A stretch of DNA of 62,853 nt from Candidatus Anaerotignum merdipullorum (GTDB lineage: Bacteria; Bacillota; Clostridia; Lachnospirales; Anaerotignaceae). Below, piece after piece: positions 44,373-53,042 of this stretch. How positions within the stretch are numbered: the first letter of the stretch is position 1; each line of letters starts with the position of its first letter. The DNA is taken from positions 1-62,853 of the forward strand of contig DXEB01000015.1 of the NCBI GenBank assembly GCA_019115165.1, in the 5' to 3' direction. The translations under genes and the position numbers were made by a program. The notes beneath the pieces are model-generated. The model ran no database searches and was not told where the DNA came from. It worked only from the letters and a program-made list of their open reading frames with translations.

Positions 44373-45449
44373 ATGGAGAAAATACGATATCTGATATTGG
44401 AAAACGGCATGGTCTTTCCGGGAACAGCATTTGGCGCGGAGCAGATTGAAACGATAGGAGAAGTGGTATTTACCACTGCAATGACTGGGTACTGCGAGAC
44501 GCTGACGGATCCGAGTTACTTTGGACAGATCATCGTGCAGGCATTTCCGCTGATGGGAAATTACGGTGTCATCCCTGCGGATTTTGAAAGCGGCAAAATC
44601 TATGCAAAGGGATATGTGGTATCTGATTGGTGTGTGCATCCGTCCAACTTTCGTCAGGAGGGCACGTTGGATGCCTTTCTAAAGGCACAGGGAATTCCAG
44701 GTATTGCTGGTGTGGATACCAGAATGTTGATTCAGGCAATCCGTGGAGAGGGAACCATGAACGGCAAAATTTCCGATACGCCAAAAGTGGATGCGGCAAT
44801 AGGGGCATACGCCGTACGGAATGCGGTGGCGTCGGTCAGTGTGACCCAAAAAAACTGGATCCATCCAGAAGGAAAATGGAAGGTAGCGCTGCTGGATTTT
44901 GGCTGCAAGGAAAATATCATCCGAGAGTTGATCAAACGAGATTGCTGTGTGCTGCGGCTGCCTGCTCAGACAACAGCGGAAGCCGTATTGGCAGAATGCC
45001 CGGATGGGATCTTTCTTTCCAATGGTCCCGGCGATCCGGCGGAAAATACGCAGATCATTGCAGAAATCAAAAAGCTGATGGAGACGCAGGTGCCGATGTT
45101 TGGCATTTGCTTAGGGCATCAGCTAATGGCACTGGCAAACGGATTTGCGACGGAAAAAATGAAATTTGGGCATAGAGGCGCCAACCAGCCCGCCAAACAC
45201 CTGGAAAGCGGCAGAATCTATATCACTAGTCAGAATCATGGCTATGGGGTGGTAAATGAAAGTGTGGCGGCAGACATTGCGCAGCCATTATTTTTGAATG
45301 TCAATGACGGAACCAATGAAGGGCTGTGTTATCGGCGGGCAAATGCTTTTTCTGTGCAGTTCCATCCAGAAGGCTGCGGTGGACCACAGGATACGGCGTT
45401 TTTGTTTGATTGGTTCGTAGAAAGAATGGAGGAGATGCACCGTGCCTAA
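44373..45449 (+). CDS. carA: Carbamoyl-phosphate synthase small (glutaminase) subunit
   Basis: A 358-aa subunit that releases ammonia from glutamine for carbamoyl phosphate. The N-terminal CPSase domain holds FTTAMTGYCETLTDPSY; the C-terminal class I glutaminase has nucleophile Cys in MFGICLGHQLMALANG, followed by SQNHGYGV and FHPEGCGGPQDT with the catalytic His-Glu. The ATG at 44373 follows AAGGAGG. The carB start overlaps its stop by 8 bp, giving translational coupling. Confidence 0.96.
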   Translation: MEKIRYLILENGMVFPGTAFGAEQIETIGEVVFTTAMTGYCETLTDPSYFGQIIVQAFPLMGNYGVIPADFESGKIYAKGYVVSDWCVHPSNFRQEGTLDAFLKAQGIPGIAGVDTRMLIQAIRGEGTMNGKISDTPKVDAAIGAYAVRNAVASVSVTQKNWIHPEGKWKVALLDFGCKENIIRELIKRDCCVLRLPAQTTAEAVLAECPDGIFLSNGPGDPAENTQIIAEIKKLMETQVPMFGICLGHQLMALANGFATEKMKFGHRGANQPAKHLESGRIYITSQNHGYGVVNESVAADIAQPLFLNVNDGTNEGLCYRRANAFSVQFHPEGCGGPQDTAFLFDWFVERMEEMHRA

Positions 45450-48400
45450 ACGTCAGGAGATTCGCAAAGTATTGCTCATTGGTTCTGGTCCCATTGTCAT
45501 TGGACAGGCGGCGGAGTTCGATTATGCCGGCAGTCAGGCATGTCGTGTGCTGCGGGAGGAGGGCGTAGAGATTGTGTTGGTCAATTCCAATCCTGCTACC
45601 ATTATGACGGACCATCAAATGGCGGATAAAATTTATATTGAGCCACTGACGCTGCCGACGATCCAACGTATCATTGAGAAAGAACGTCCGGATAGCATTC
45701 TTTCCGGATTAGGCGGACAGACGGCATTGACATTATGTATGCAGTTGGCAAAAAGCGGCTATTTGGAAAAGATGGGCGTACGCCTGTTGGGGTCTTTGCC
45801 GGAAACCATTGATCGTGCTGAGGACAGGCAGTTGTTTAAGGAAACCATGGAAGCCATCGGGCAGCCGGTGATCCCATCGGTGATCGCCACAGAGGTGCAA
45901 ACAGCGCTGGAGTTTGCTGCAGAAAACGGGTATCCAGTGATGATCCGCCCTGCCTTTACCCTGGGCGGCACAGGCGGCGGCATGGCAGAGGATGCGGCAT
46001 CCCTGCGGCGCTTGGCAGCCGGTGGAATTGCGGCATCGCCGATTGGACAGATTTTGGTGGAACGCAGTGTATACGGCTGGAAGGAGATCGAGTTTGAAGT
46101 CATGCGGGACAGCCTAGGCAATGCCATCACGGTCTGCTCCATGGAAAATATCGATCCGGTGGGTATCCACACCGGCGACAGTGTGGTAGTGGCGCCGGCG
46201 CTGACTCTGGCGGACCGGGAGTATCAGATGCTGCGCTCTGCCGCGCTGGACATTGTGTCGGCGCTGGGTGTGGAAGGCGGCTGCAACTGCCAGTTTGCGC
46301 TGGACCCCGATTCGTTTGCCTATGCAGTCATTGAGGTCAATCCCCGGGTATCCCGTTCCTCTGCGCTGGCATCCAAGGCGACGGGATACCCCATTGCCAA
46401 GGTGGCGGCGAAAATCGCCCTGGGCTATACGCTCGATGAGATCCCCAATGCGGTTACCGGCAAGACCTTTGCGGCCTTTGAGCCGGCGCTGGACTATGTG
46501 GCGGTGAAGTTCCCCAAATGGCCCTTTGATAAATTTGTCTACGCAGAACGGACGCTGGGCACCCAGATGAAGGCAACCGGCGAGGTGATGAGCATCTCTA
46601 ATGACTTTGCCGATGCGCTGCGCAAGGCGGTACGGGGCATTGAAACCGGGCGGCAGGATTTATCGGTGCCGGCGTATCAGGCGCTGACGGAGGAGGAGCT
46701 GCTGGCGCGCCTGACCCATCCGACGGATGAACGGCTGTTTTTGATCTATGAAGCGCTGCGGCGGGGGCATTCGGTGGAGGAGATGCATGGGATGACCAAA
46801 ATCGATCCTTTCTTCCTGTACCACTTACAGGAGATGACAAAGGAAGCGCCGCCGGTACAGGCAGAGCCGGTATTTCATATGGTAGATACCTGTGCCGGGG
46901 AGTTTGAGGCGCAGACGCCGTATTTTTACGCGGCGGTCGGCGGTCGGGACGAAGCGGCGGATTATGTGGCAAACAGCAAGAAAGAGCGGGTATTGGTACT
47001 GGGATCCGGACCCATCCGCATTGGGCAGGGAATTGAGTTTGACTATGCCTGCGTGCGCTGCGTCACCACCCTGAAGGAAATGGGATATGACGCCATTGTG
47101 GTCAACAATAACCCAGAAACCGTTTCGACAGACTTTGATATTTCTGACCGTCTGTATTTTGAACCGCTGTGTATTGACGATATTATGCGGGTCATTGCGA
47201 TAGAACAGCCCAAGGGCGTGATTACTGCCTTTGGCGGCGGTACTTCCGTCAAGCTGGCAAAGCAGCTGGCACAGCGAGGTATACCGATTTTAGGCAGTTC
47301 GGCGGATACCATTGACATTTGTGAGGACCGGGAGCGGTTTGACGAGATGTTAGAAGAGCTGCAGCTCAAACGTCCGAAAGGCAGCTCGGTGGAGACGGTA
47401 GAAGAAGCGGTGGAGGCCGCCAAAACCATAGGGTTCCCAGTGTTGCTGCGTCCGTCCTATGTGCTGGGCGGGCAGAATATGACCATTGCCTTCCGGGAGG
47501 AGGATGTGCGGGAGTTTGCGGGGATCATTTTTGCGACGACCCAGGATAATCCGGTATTGGTGGATCAGTATCTGGGTGGTTTGGAAATTGAGGTGGATGC
47601 CCTTTGTGACGGCAAGGATGTGCTGATCCCCGGCATTATGGAACACATTGAGCGTACCGGAATCCATTCCGGCGACAGCATTGCTGTATATCCGCCCCGG
47701 CATATTGATGACGCCTTGGCCGAAAAAATTTATCAGGAATCCAGAAAGCTCTGCCTAAAGCTGCAGGTTTGCGGTCTGGTCAATATTCAGTATATTGTGC
47801 TGCAGGACGAGCTGTATCTGATTGAGGTCAATCCCAGGGCTTCCCGGACGGTGCCTTATATTTCCAAAGTCACGGGCATTCCCATGTGCGATGTGGCAAC
47901 CAAGCTGAGTATAGGAGAAACATTGGAAAGATTGGGATATCATAGTGGAATTTATCCGGCGCCGCCCTATGTGACGGTAAAGGTACCGGTATTTTCCTTT
48001 GCCAAGCTGACGGATGTGGATACGCAGTTAGGACCGGAAATGAAGTCTACCGGGGAAGTGCTGGGGATTGGGAAAAACTTCCAGGAAGCGATCTACAAAG
48101 GATTGGTTGCGGCAGGCTATACCATGAAAAAGGACGGGAACATCCTAATCACTGTGCGGGATCAGGATAAAGCGGAAATTGCCGCAATCGGGAAAAAATT
48201 TGCGCAAATGGGATTTTCTGTGTACGCGACAGCAGGAACGGCATATACCCTGCGGCAGGCAGGCATTTCGGTAACAGTACTGCCCAAAATCAGTGAAGAC
48301 GCCGCGCATAATCCTATGACGGTGCTGCGGGCAGGCGGGTTTTCTTATGTGATTTCAACCTCCCAGCAGGGGCGCAACCCTGCGGAGGATGATGTCAAAA

Positions 48401-49380
48401 TCCGTCGTCAGGCGTGCACCATGGGCATTCCCTGCCTGACTTCCATTGATACGGCAAATGCATTGGCAGACAGTTTGCTGTCCGGATACAGCCAGATCAA
48501 TACGGAGCTGGTGGATATCAATGCGATGCGGAAGGAACGGCTGCAGCTGCCGTTTGTGAAAATGCAGTGTGCAGGCAACGATTATATTTATATTGATGGG
48601 ATGGAGCGCAGCATCGGCTGCCCGGAATCACTGCCTCCTGCCTTGGCGGATCGGCATTATGGAATCGGTGGAGACGGTGTGGTGCTGATCGAGAAAAGTC
48701 AGCAGGCGGATGCGGCAATGCGGATCTTCAATGCCGACGGAAGCGAAGGTAAGATGGCAGGCAATGCCGTGCGGTGTGTGGCAAAGTATTTGTATGAAAA
48801 GCGCGGCATAACCAAACGGGAGATGACCATCGAAACCAAAAGCGGCATCAAACATCTGCGGTTGTTTACCACACAGGGATTGGTTTCCGCTGTGCAGGTG
48901 GATATGGGCAAGGCAGAATTTGCCCCGCAGCAGATTCCGGTACGGTTGGACGGAGAAGCGGTGATTCAGCGGTCGGTGACGGTAGAAGGTGTGCCGTATG
49001 CCATCACTTGTGTTTCCATGGGCAATCCGCATGCTGTGGTATTCTGTGAAGATGTGGAAGGGCTGGATGTACCGGGCATTGGTCCCGGCTTTGAGCATCA
49101 TCCGCTGTTCCCGGAAGGCGTGAATACAGAATTTGTTCGTGTGCTGGATCGTCATACGCTGCAGATGCGTGTCTGGGAGCGGGGCAACGGCGAGACCCTT
49201 TCCTGCGGGACGGGCGCCTGTGCGGCGGTGGCTGCAGCGGTATGCAATGGATACTGCGACTGGGATACCACGGTAAAGGTGATTGTGCGCGGTGGAGAAC
49301 TGCGCATTCGATGCAGCAGAGATACCGTTACGCTGACCGGTGATTGCGTCATGGTATTTGAAGGATTGGTCAGCCTGTAA
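45442..49380 (+). CDS. carB-dapF: Carbamoyl-phosphate synthase large subunit fused to diaminopimelate epimerase
   Basis: A 1312-aa fusion. Residues 1 to about 1033 are complete CarB: two ATP-grasp halves (IGSGPIVIGQAAEFDYAGSQ and LGSGPIRIGQGIEFDYACVR begin each) and the C-terminal MGS-like regulatory domain (about 900-1030). Without a stop, residues 1036-1312 form a DapF-like domain: LPFVKMQCAGNDYIYIDG, GIGGDGVVLI, GNPHAVVF, VWERGNGETLSCGTGACAA. The second epimerase cysteine is Cys1255, but the first is replaced: MAGN with Ala1106 where DapF has MCGN. So the domain may be inactive, altered, or structural. CarB makes carbamoyl phosphate for arginine and pyrimidines. The start is GTG at 45442, after GGAGG. 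Confidence 0.93.
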   Translation: MPKRQEIRKVLLIGSGPIVIGQAAEFDYAGSQACRVLREEGVEIVLVNSNPATIMTDHQMADKIYIEPLTLPTIQRIIEKERPDSILSGLGGQTALTLCMQLAKSGYLEKMGVRLLGSLPETIDRAEDRQLFKETMEAIGQPVIPSVIATEVQTALEFAAENGYPVMIRPAFTLGGTGGGMAEDAASLRRLAAGGIAASPIGQILVERSVYGWKEIEFEVMRDSLGNAITVCSMENIDPVGIHTGDSVVVAPALTLADREYQMLRSAALDIVSALGVEGGCNCQFALDPDSFAYAVIEVNPRVSRSSALASKATGYPIAKVAAKIALGYTLDEIPNAVTGKTFAAFEPALDYVAVKFPKWPFDKFVYAERTLGTQMKATGEVMSISNDFADALRKAVRGIETGRQDLSVPAYQALTEEELLARLTHPTDERLFLIYEALRRGHSVEEMHGMTKIDPFFLYHLQEMTKEAPPVQAEPVFHMVDTCAGEFEAQTPYFYAAVGGRDEAADYVANSKKERVLVLGSGPIRIGQGIEFDYACVRCVTTLKEMGYDAIVVNNNPETVSTDFDISDRLYFEPLCIDDIMRVIAIEQPKGVITAFGGGTSVKLAKQLAQRGIPILGSSADTIDICEDRERFDEMLEELQLKRPKGSSVETVEEAVEAAKTIGFPVLLRPSYVLGGQNMTIAFREEDVREFAGIIFATTQDNPVLVDQYLGGLEIEVDALCDGKDVLIPGIMEHIERTGIHSGDSIAVYPPRHIDDALAEKIYQESRKLCLKLQVCGLVNIQYIVLQDELYLIEVNPRASRTVPYISKVTGIPMCDVATKLSIGETLERLGYHSGIYPAPPYVTVKVPVFSFAKLTDVDTQLGPEMKSTGEVLGIGKNFQEAIYKGLVAAGYTMKKDGNILITVRDQDKAEIAAIGKKFAQMGFSVYATAGTAYTLRQAGISVTVLPKISEDAAHNPMTVLRAGGFSYVISTSQQGRNPAEDDVKIRRQACTMGIPCLTSIDTANALADSLLSGYSQINTELVDINAMRKERLQLPFVKMQCAGNDYIYIDGMERSIGCPESLPPALADRHYGIGGDGVVLIEKSQQADAAMRIFNADGSEGKMAGNAVRCVAKYLYEKRGITKREMTIETKSGIKHLRLFTTQGLVSAVQVDMGKAEFAPQQIPVRLDGEAVIQRSVTVEGVPYAITCVSMGNPHAVVFCEDVEGLDVPGIGPGFEHHPLFPEGVNTEFVRVLDRHTLQMRVWERGNGETLSCGTGACAAVAAAVCNGYCDWDTTVKVIVRGGELRIRCSRDTVTLTGDCVMVFEGLVSL

Positions 49381-49498
49381 AGAGAAAAAAGAAGCAATCG
49401 CCCATAGGCACTTGCAAAAAAGCAGTGCGCGGAGAGATGCTTCTAAAATGGGTGACGCAAGAAAAACGATGGGCGTGAGACAGAGGATGCGGACAAAC

Positions 49499-49534
49499 AA
49501 GGGTATGTACCGAAGCAGGTACATACCCTTTTGA
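49499..49534 (+). terminator. Intrinsic terminator of carA-carB-dapF
   Basis: AAGGGTATGTACC and GGTACATACCCTTTT form a 13-bp perfect stem. Confidence 0.92.
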
Positions 49535-49619
49535 TTTGCTCAGAAGAAATGATAAGAAAAATGGATGACGGCTGATTCAGATGAAAAGGAAGATGTTGCG
49601 CAACTGTATTCGTACAGCA

Positions 49620-50778
49620 TCATGCGTTGAGGAACTTCGTAAGAAAGTCCTGCGCATCTGCATGGTCAATACTACAATCAAAATGTTCTACAATGGCTTC
49701 TATCGCTTTGCCGTCATACTGTGTGACACCACGTGAATTTCGACCTGCCCAATGCTTCATCATTCTTGTCCCGGACAACAGCTGGCGATGGAACATGGAA
49801 CATAGCCGGGTTTGTATCTTTCTGTCTTTGTCAATGGCAACAATATAAACCAAATAAACACTTTTTTCCTCCGCAAGAAAAGCAAGGAGTTTATCGATGT
49901 TGTAACCTTTCGGATTACTGGACAAAAATAAGACTTTCGTTTTTATATCCGTTTCCGTAAGATATTGGTCGAACTGCCGTGTATAATCTCCTAATTCATC
50001 GGCGGTGAAAATTTCGGGTAATGGCTGTTTTGTATGCAAACATCTCATCAAGGTTGTTTTCAAATCATCTTCTGCTGTAATCAGATACTCTATGATCCGC
50101 CCCCTGAGATTCACGTTATCAATAAATGCGGCGATTGCAATTTCCGATTCCACGGCGCGGACACGGTTACATAAATCGTTGTTCAATATTTCATATTCGT
50201 GAGAGTGTATAAATGAAATCGCGCGTTCCACAGAATGACGAATGCACGCCACCTGTCCTTTTGTCGGCATAAACCGAGCGCCCGTTGGTACAATTTGGTT
50301 CGTTGCTTCCACCAAACGGTCAAGGTTTTCTTCAAAGGTGTAATTTTCGTGAGAATGAAATAGAAACTCGAAATTTTCAGGGATATTCTCAATTCCTTCC
50401 CATTCCCGTATAATATCGCTTCCGTTGAAACTTCCCTTGATATTGTTTCTGCGCAGCTCCTGAGAGGAATGACTGATTTTTTTTCAGAAAAGTAGTATTC
50501 GCCAGCATCAGGTAATTCTGTGTCGGTGTGACCAGACAAACGAGGAATGGTCTGTCATCATATCCGCGCAGTACAGATAAAGCCAAAACCGTATTGCTGA
50601 AATGTCTGGATGCAGCCTTGCAAAATCGAATTGCAAACCAATCGCAATAAAATACGCTCCGTGCTTTCACAAGATGGAATTTCTGCTGTACTAAAAGCTG
50701 CAAACGGGTTTTCTCTGTGTTGCCGTCTTTACTGGAAATAAAGGCAGCCAACTGATCTATCATCTCTTTATTGTACAT
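49620..50778 (-). pseudogene. Restriction endonuclease-like partner, frameshifted at an A8 run
   Basis: Start ATG at 50778 (MYNKEMIDQL, after GAGAGGTG) reads well for about 98 codons to LMLANTTFLKK, then hits a run of eight A residues (T8 on the plus strand, 50477-50484). Deleting one A joins it to ISHSSQELRRNNIKGSFNGS and the open frame to 49620, giving about 385 aa. As written the frame ends after about 129 residues at a TGA near 50391. It lies just downstream of, and nearly adjoining, a DNA methyltransferase gene, the usual place of the cognate type II nuclease. I do not recognise its family and see no clear PD-ExK motif, so the nuclease call rests on context. Confidence 0.65.
50477..50484. 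other. T8/A8 homopolymer in the nuclease gene
   Basis: Eight T residues on the plus strand inside the coding part of the restriction gene. The frame before and after differ by one base, exactly as slippage would cause. Confidence 0.9.
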
Positions 50779-50809
50779 ACTGCACCTCTCAAAAATCAAA
50801 CAAAGGATT

Positions 50810-51841
50810 TTAGGCATTGCCAGACGTAAGGATTGGATCCGGTTCTTCCGGTCTGCGTTTCTGTTCGCTTTCGACTTTGGATACTCCCGGTTTCTTCTGT
50901 GCTGCGTTTTGCGCGGGCAAGGAATTCCTCTCCCAAAACACCCCGTTTACATAGCCTTGAATCTCCGGATTGCTTTCTGCCATTGCAAGCCGTTGTTCTG
51001 CCCATACACAATATTGCGGCTCGATCTCAACGCCAATATAGCGACGATGGAGTTTCTTCGCAACTACACTGGTCGTACCCGAACCCAAAAACGGATCAAA
51101 CACAACATCCTGTTCCGAAGAGCTCGCCAGCATTATCTTTGCAATCAGTTTTTCGGACTTTTGCGTAGGATGCGCGGTATTTTCCGCCATAGACCAAAAT
51201 GGAATTGTGATATCATCCCAGAAATTGGACGGACATGTATCCCGATAATTGCCGTTTGCCGTCTCATCCCAATCTTTTGGTTTTCCATCCACACGATATG
51301 GCGCGATTACTTTTTTTCGGATTTTCACCGCATCCAGATGGAATACATAATCGTCGCTGTTGGTTGCAAACCAAATGTCCTCCATGCCATTTTTCCAATT
51401 TGCTTTTGCGCCACGCCCTTTTTCTCGCTGCCATGTGATACGGTTTCTTACATGAAAAAATTCACGCAATACGCTGCCCACAATCAGACTCGTCTCCCAA
51501 TCACAGCAAACATATATGGATCCGTTGTCTTTCAATAATGGCTGAACGGTGCTCAGCCATTGACGCGTATACGCCTCATAATCGGTATCTTTCTTCTTTG
51601 TAAATGTCGTGCCATGGAACGATTTCGTCAGATTGTACGGCGGATCTGCAATGATCAAATCCACGCTTTTTGCAGGAAGCAGCGGGCACACTGCAAACAT
51701 ATTTCCGACAATGGTTTTATTCGTCACCGCACAAAGGTCTGTTTGTTTTTCGGTAACTGTAATACAACGGTTCAGATAAACTTGTCCTTCGCTTAATGGT
51801 GTATCAATTGTTTTGTTTCTGCCAGCTTTTTCGGATGCCAT
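50810..51841 (-). CDS. Site-specific DNA methyltransferase (beta-class adenine or N4-cytosine)
   Basis: A 343-aa SAM-dependent enzyme. Motif IV DPPYNL (66-71) comes before motif I DPFLGSGTTSVVAKKL (about 249-264), the order of beta-class amino-methyltransferases that make m6A or m4C. AHPTQKSEKLIAKIML lies just before motif I, as usual. The DPPYNL sequence favours adenine. The C-terminal 40 residues are Pro/Glu/Gln-rich. The ATG at 51841 follows AAGGAG. It protects host DNA from the following nuclease; because that gene is frameshifted, it may now act as an orphan methylase. Confidence 0.93.
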   Translation of the reverse strand: MASEKAGRNKTIDTPLSEGQVYLNRCITVTEKQTDLCAVTNKTIVGNMFAVCPLLPAKSVDLIIADPPYNLTKSFHGTTFTKKKDTDYEAYTRQWLSTVQPLLKDNGSIYVCCDWETSLIVGSVLREFFHVRNRITWQREKGRGAKANWKNGMEDIWFATNSDDYVFHLDAVKIRKKVIAPYRVDGKPKDWDETANGNYRDTCPSNFWDDITIPFWSMAENTAHPTQKSEKLIAKIMLASSSEQDVVFDPFLGSGTTSVVAKKLHRRYIGVEIEPQYCVWAEQRLAMAESNPEIQGYVNGVFWERNSLPAQNAAQKKPGVSKVESEQKRRPEEPDPILTSGNA

Positions 51842-52148
51842 AATATTCTCCTTATTTCTTGTCGTTTTTTGATGCAGAAATCTGCCGCTATTTCTGCGGC
51901 GCATTCTTTTTTTTGTTGCGTTTTTTCGCCAGCCAATCGGTATTTTGGAAGGTGCACATCACCGTTTCCCTTATCCTGTTTGGGCAGTCTTTTCCAAAAG
52001 ACTGGTATCCTTTTTGCTATAAGGCGAATATGCTTACAGCGAAAACATCTGCTTTTCTTCTGAAGAAAGTAGGTGATTTACTTTTCTAAGTGTAGCGGCG
52101 ATCTTGCAGATGACGTTAGGATACGGCGGATGTGAGCAGAGGCGGAGG
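51842..52148. other. Gap between methylase and UDG genes
   Basis: Contains a hairpin GCAGAAAT/ATTTCTGC (51874-51881 and 51890-51897) followed by a T8 run near 51907, which on the plus strand looks like a terminator but has no gene before it. On the minus strand it must hold the methylase promoter. No gene seen. Confidence 0.5.
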
Positions 52149-52727
52149 TTATGCGCGGAGCAATGCATGCAAGGTCGCTAAGTCTGCCGCGTATGTTTCT
52201 GCCAGACTGCGGTTGTAAATCACTGCAGCAGGATGATACAGAGCAAACAATTTTCTGTTGTCCGGCAGCGGGGTATAAGTACCATGGTAGTCACCAATGA
52301 TGGCTTTATCATCGTTGAGTACGGCTTTTAGTGGTACATTGCCTAATGTGACGATCCATTCCGGGTCAACTAGGGCAATCTCCCGCTGCAAAAAGGGAAG
52401 AAAAAAAGCGATTTCTTCTTTAGAAGGCGGACGATTGATGGGTTTGCCTGTTTTGGGACTTAGACGTGTCGGACGGAGTTTTACGACGTTAGAAAGATAG
52501 ATATCCGCGCGAGACAGCCCTACTGCCTGTAAGAATGTGGTCAAATTTTTTCCGGCCTTGCCGACAAACGGACGTCCCAGCTTTTCTTCTTCTCCGCCTG
52601 GCGCTTCGCCAATCATCATGATTCTGGGGTGTAGGGTGCCTTCACCGGATACCAAAATGTGATTTGCGAATGGAGAGGCGGCGACTGCCTGCCGCATGCA
52701 GTGATTCCATTGTGTCCATGCATCCAT
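52149..52727 (-). CDS. Uracil-DNA glycosylase superfamily protein (family 4-like, without Fe-S cysteines)
   Basis: A 192-aa protein of the UDG fold. GEAPGGEEEKLGRPFVGKAG is the family 4/5 motif A, YLSNVVKLRP and VTLGNVPLKAVL follow, and LYHPAAVIYNRSL is the C-terminal motif. Family 4 enzymes hold a 4Fe-4S cluster with four cysteines; here the only Cys is near the N-terminus (WNHCM), so no cluster can form. It could remove uracil from DNA or be a divergent homologue. Start chosen at 52727 because AAGGAGG lies 11 bases upstream. Confidence 0.85.
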   Translation of the reverse strand: MDAWTQWNHCMRQAVAASPFANHILVSGEGTLHPRIMMIGEAPGGEEEKLGRPFVGKAGKNLTTFLQAVGLSRADIYLSNVVKLRPTRLSPKTGKPINRPPSKEEIAFFLPFLQREIALVDPEWIVTLGNVPLKAVLNDDKAIIGDYHGTYTPLPDNRKLFALYHPAAVIYNRSLAETYAADLATLHALLRA

Positions 52728-52748
52728 AGGATCAGATTCCTCCTTCAT

Positions 52749-52935
52749 TTGTCCACAAGAAAATCGGGTTATCCACAGAAAAAATGTTGATAACTGAATT
52801 TGGATTGACTCTATATCTTGTTCCTTGTGGATAGATTTATGGTATATCTTGAAAATTTTACAGGAATTTCATCTGTTTTTGCGATTCCGTATTTCATTGT
52901 AACCGATATTGTGTATAAATGGCAAGTTATCCCCA
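52749..52935. promoter_or_regulatory. Cluster of DnaA-box-like sites
   Basis: Within 190 bp are TTGTCCACA (52749), TTATCCACA (52769, perfect), CTATCCACA on the minus strand (52826-52834), TTATACACA on the minus strand (52911-52919, perfect for TTATNCACA) and TTATCCCCA (52927). The DNA between is AT-rich. No gene lies in 52728-53042. DnaA binding is inferred from consensus only. Confidence 0.55.
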
Positions 52936-53042
52936 GAAAAAAATGGGGATGACTTCCGCTGTTACCTAACCGAGAACACACAAAAAAACAGGGAAAGACT
53001 GTATGGTAAGAAGGCAGTCAATGTTCTTGTTTTGAAAAAAAT

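Noticed and set aside
52927-52952. ATCCCC/GGGGAT hairpin as a terminator
   Set aside because: No T run on either strand, and the left arm coincides with a DnaA-box-like site.
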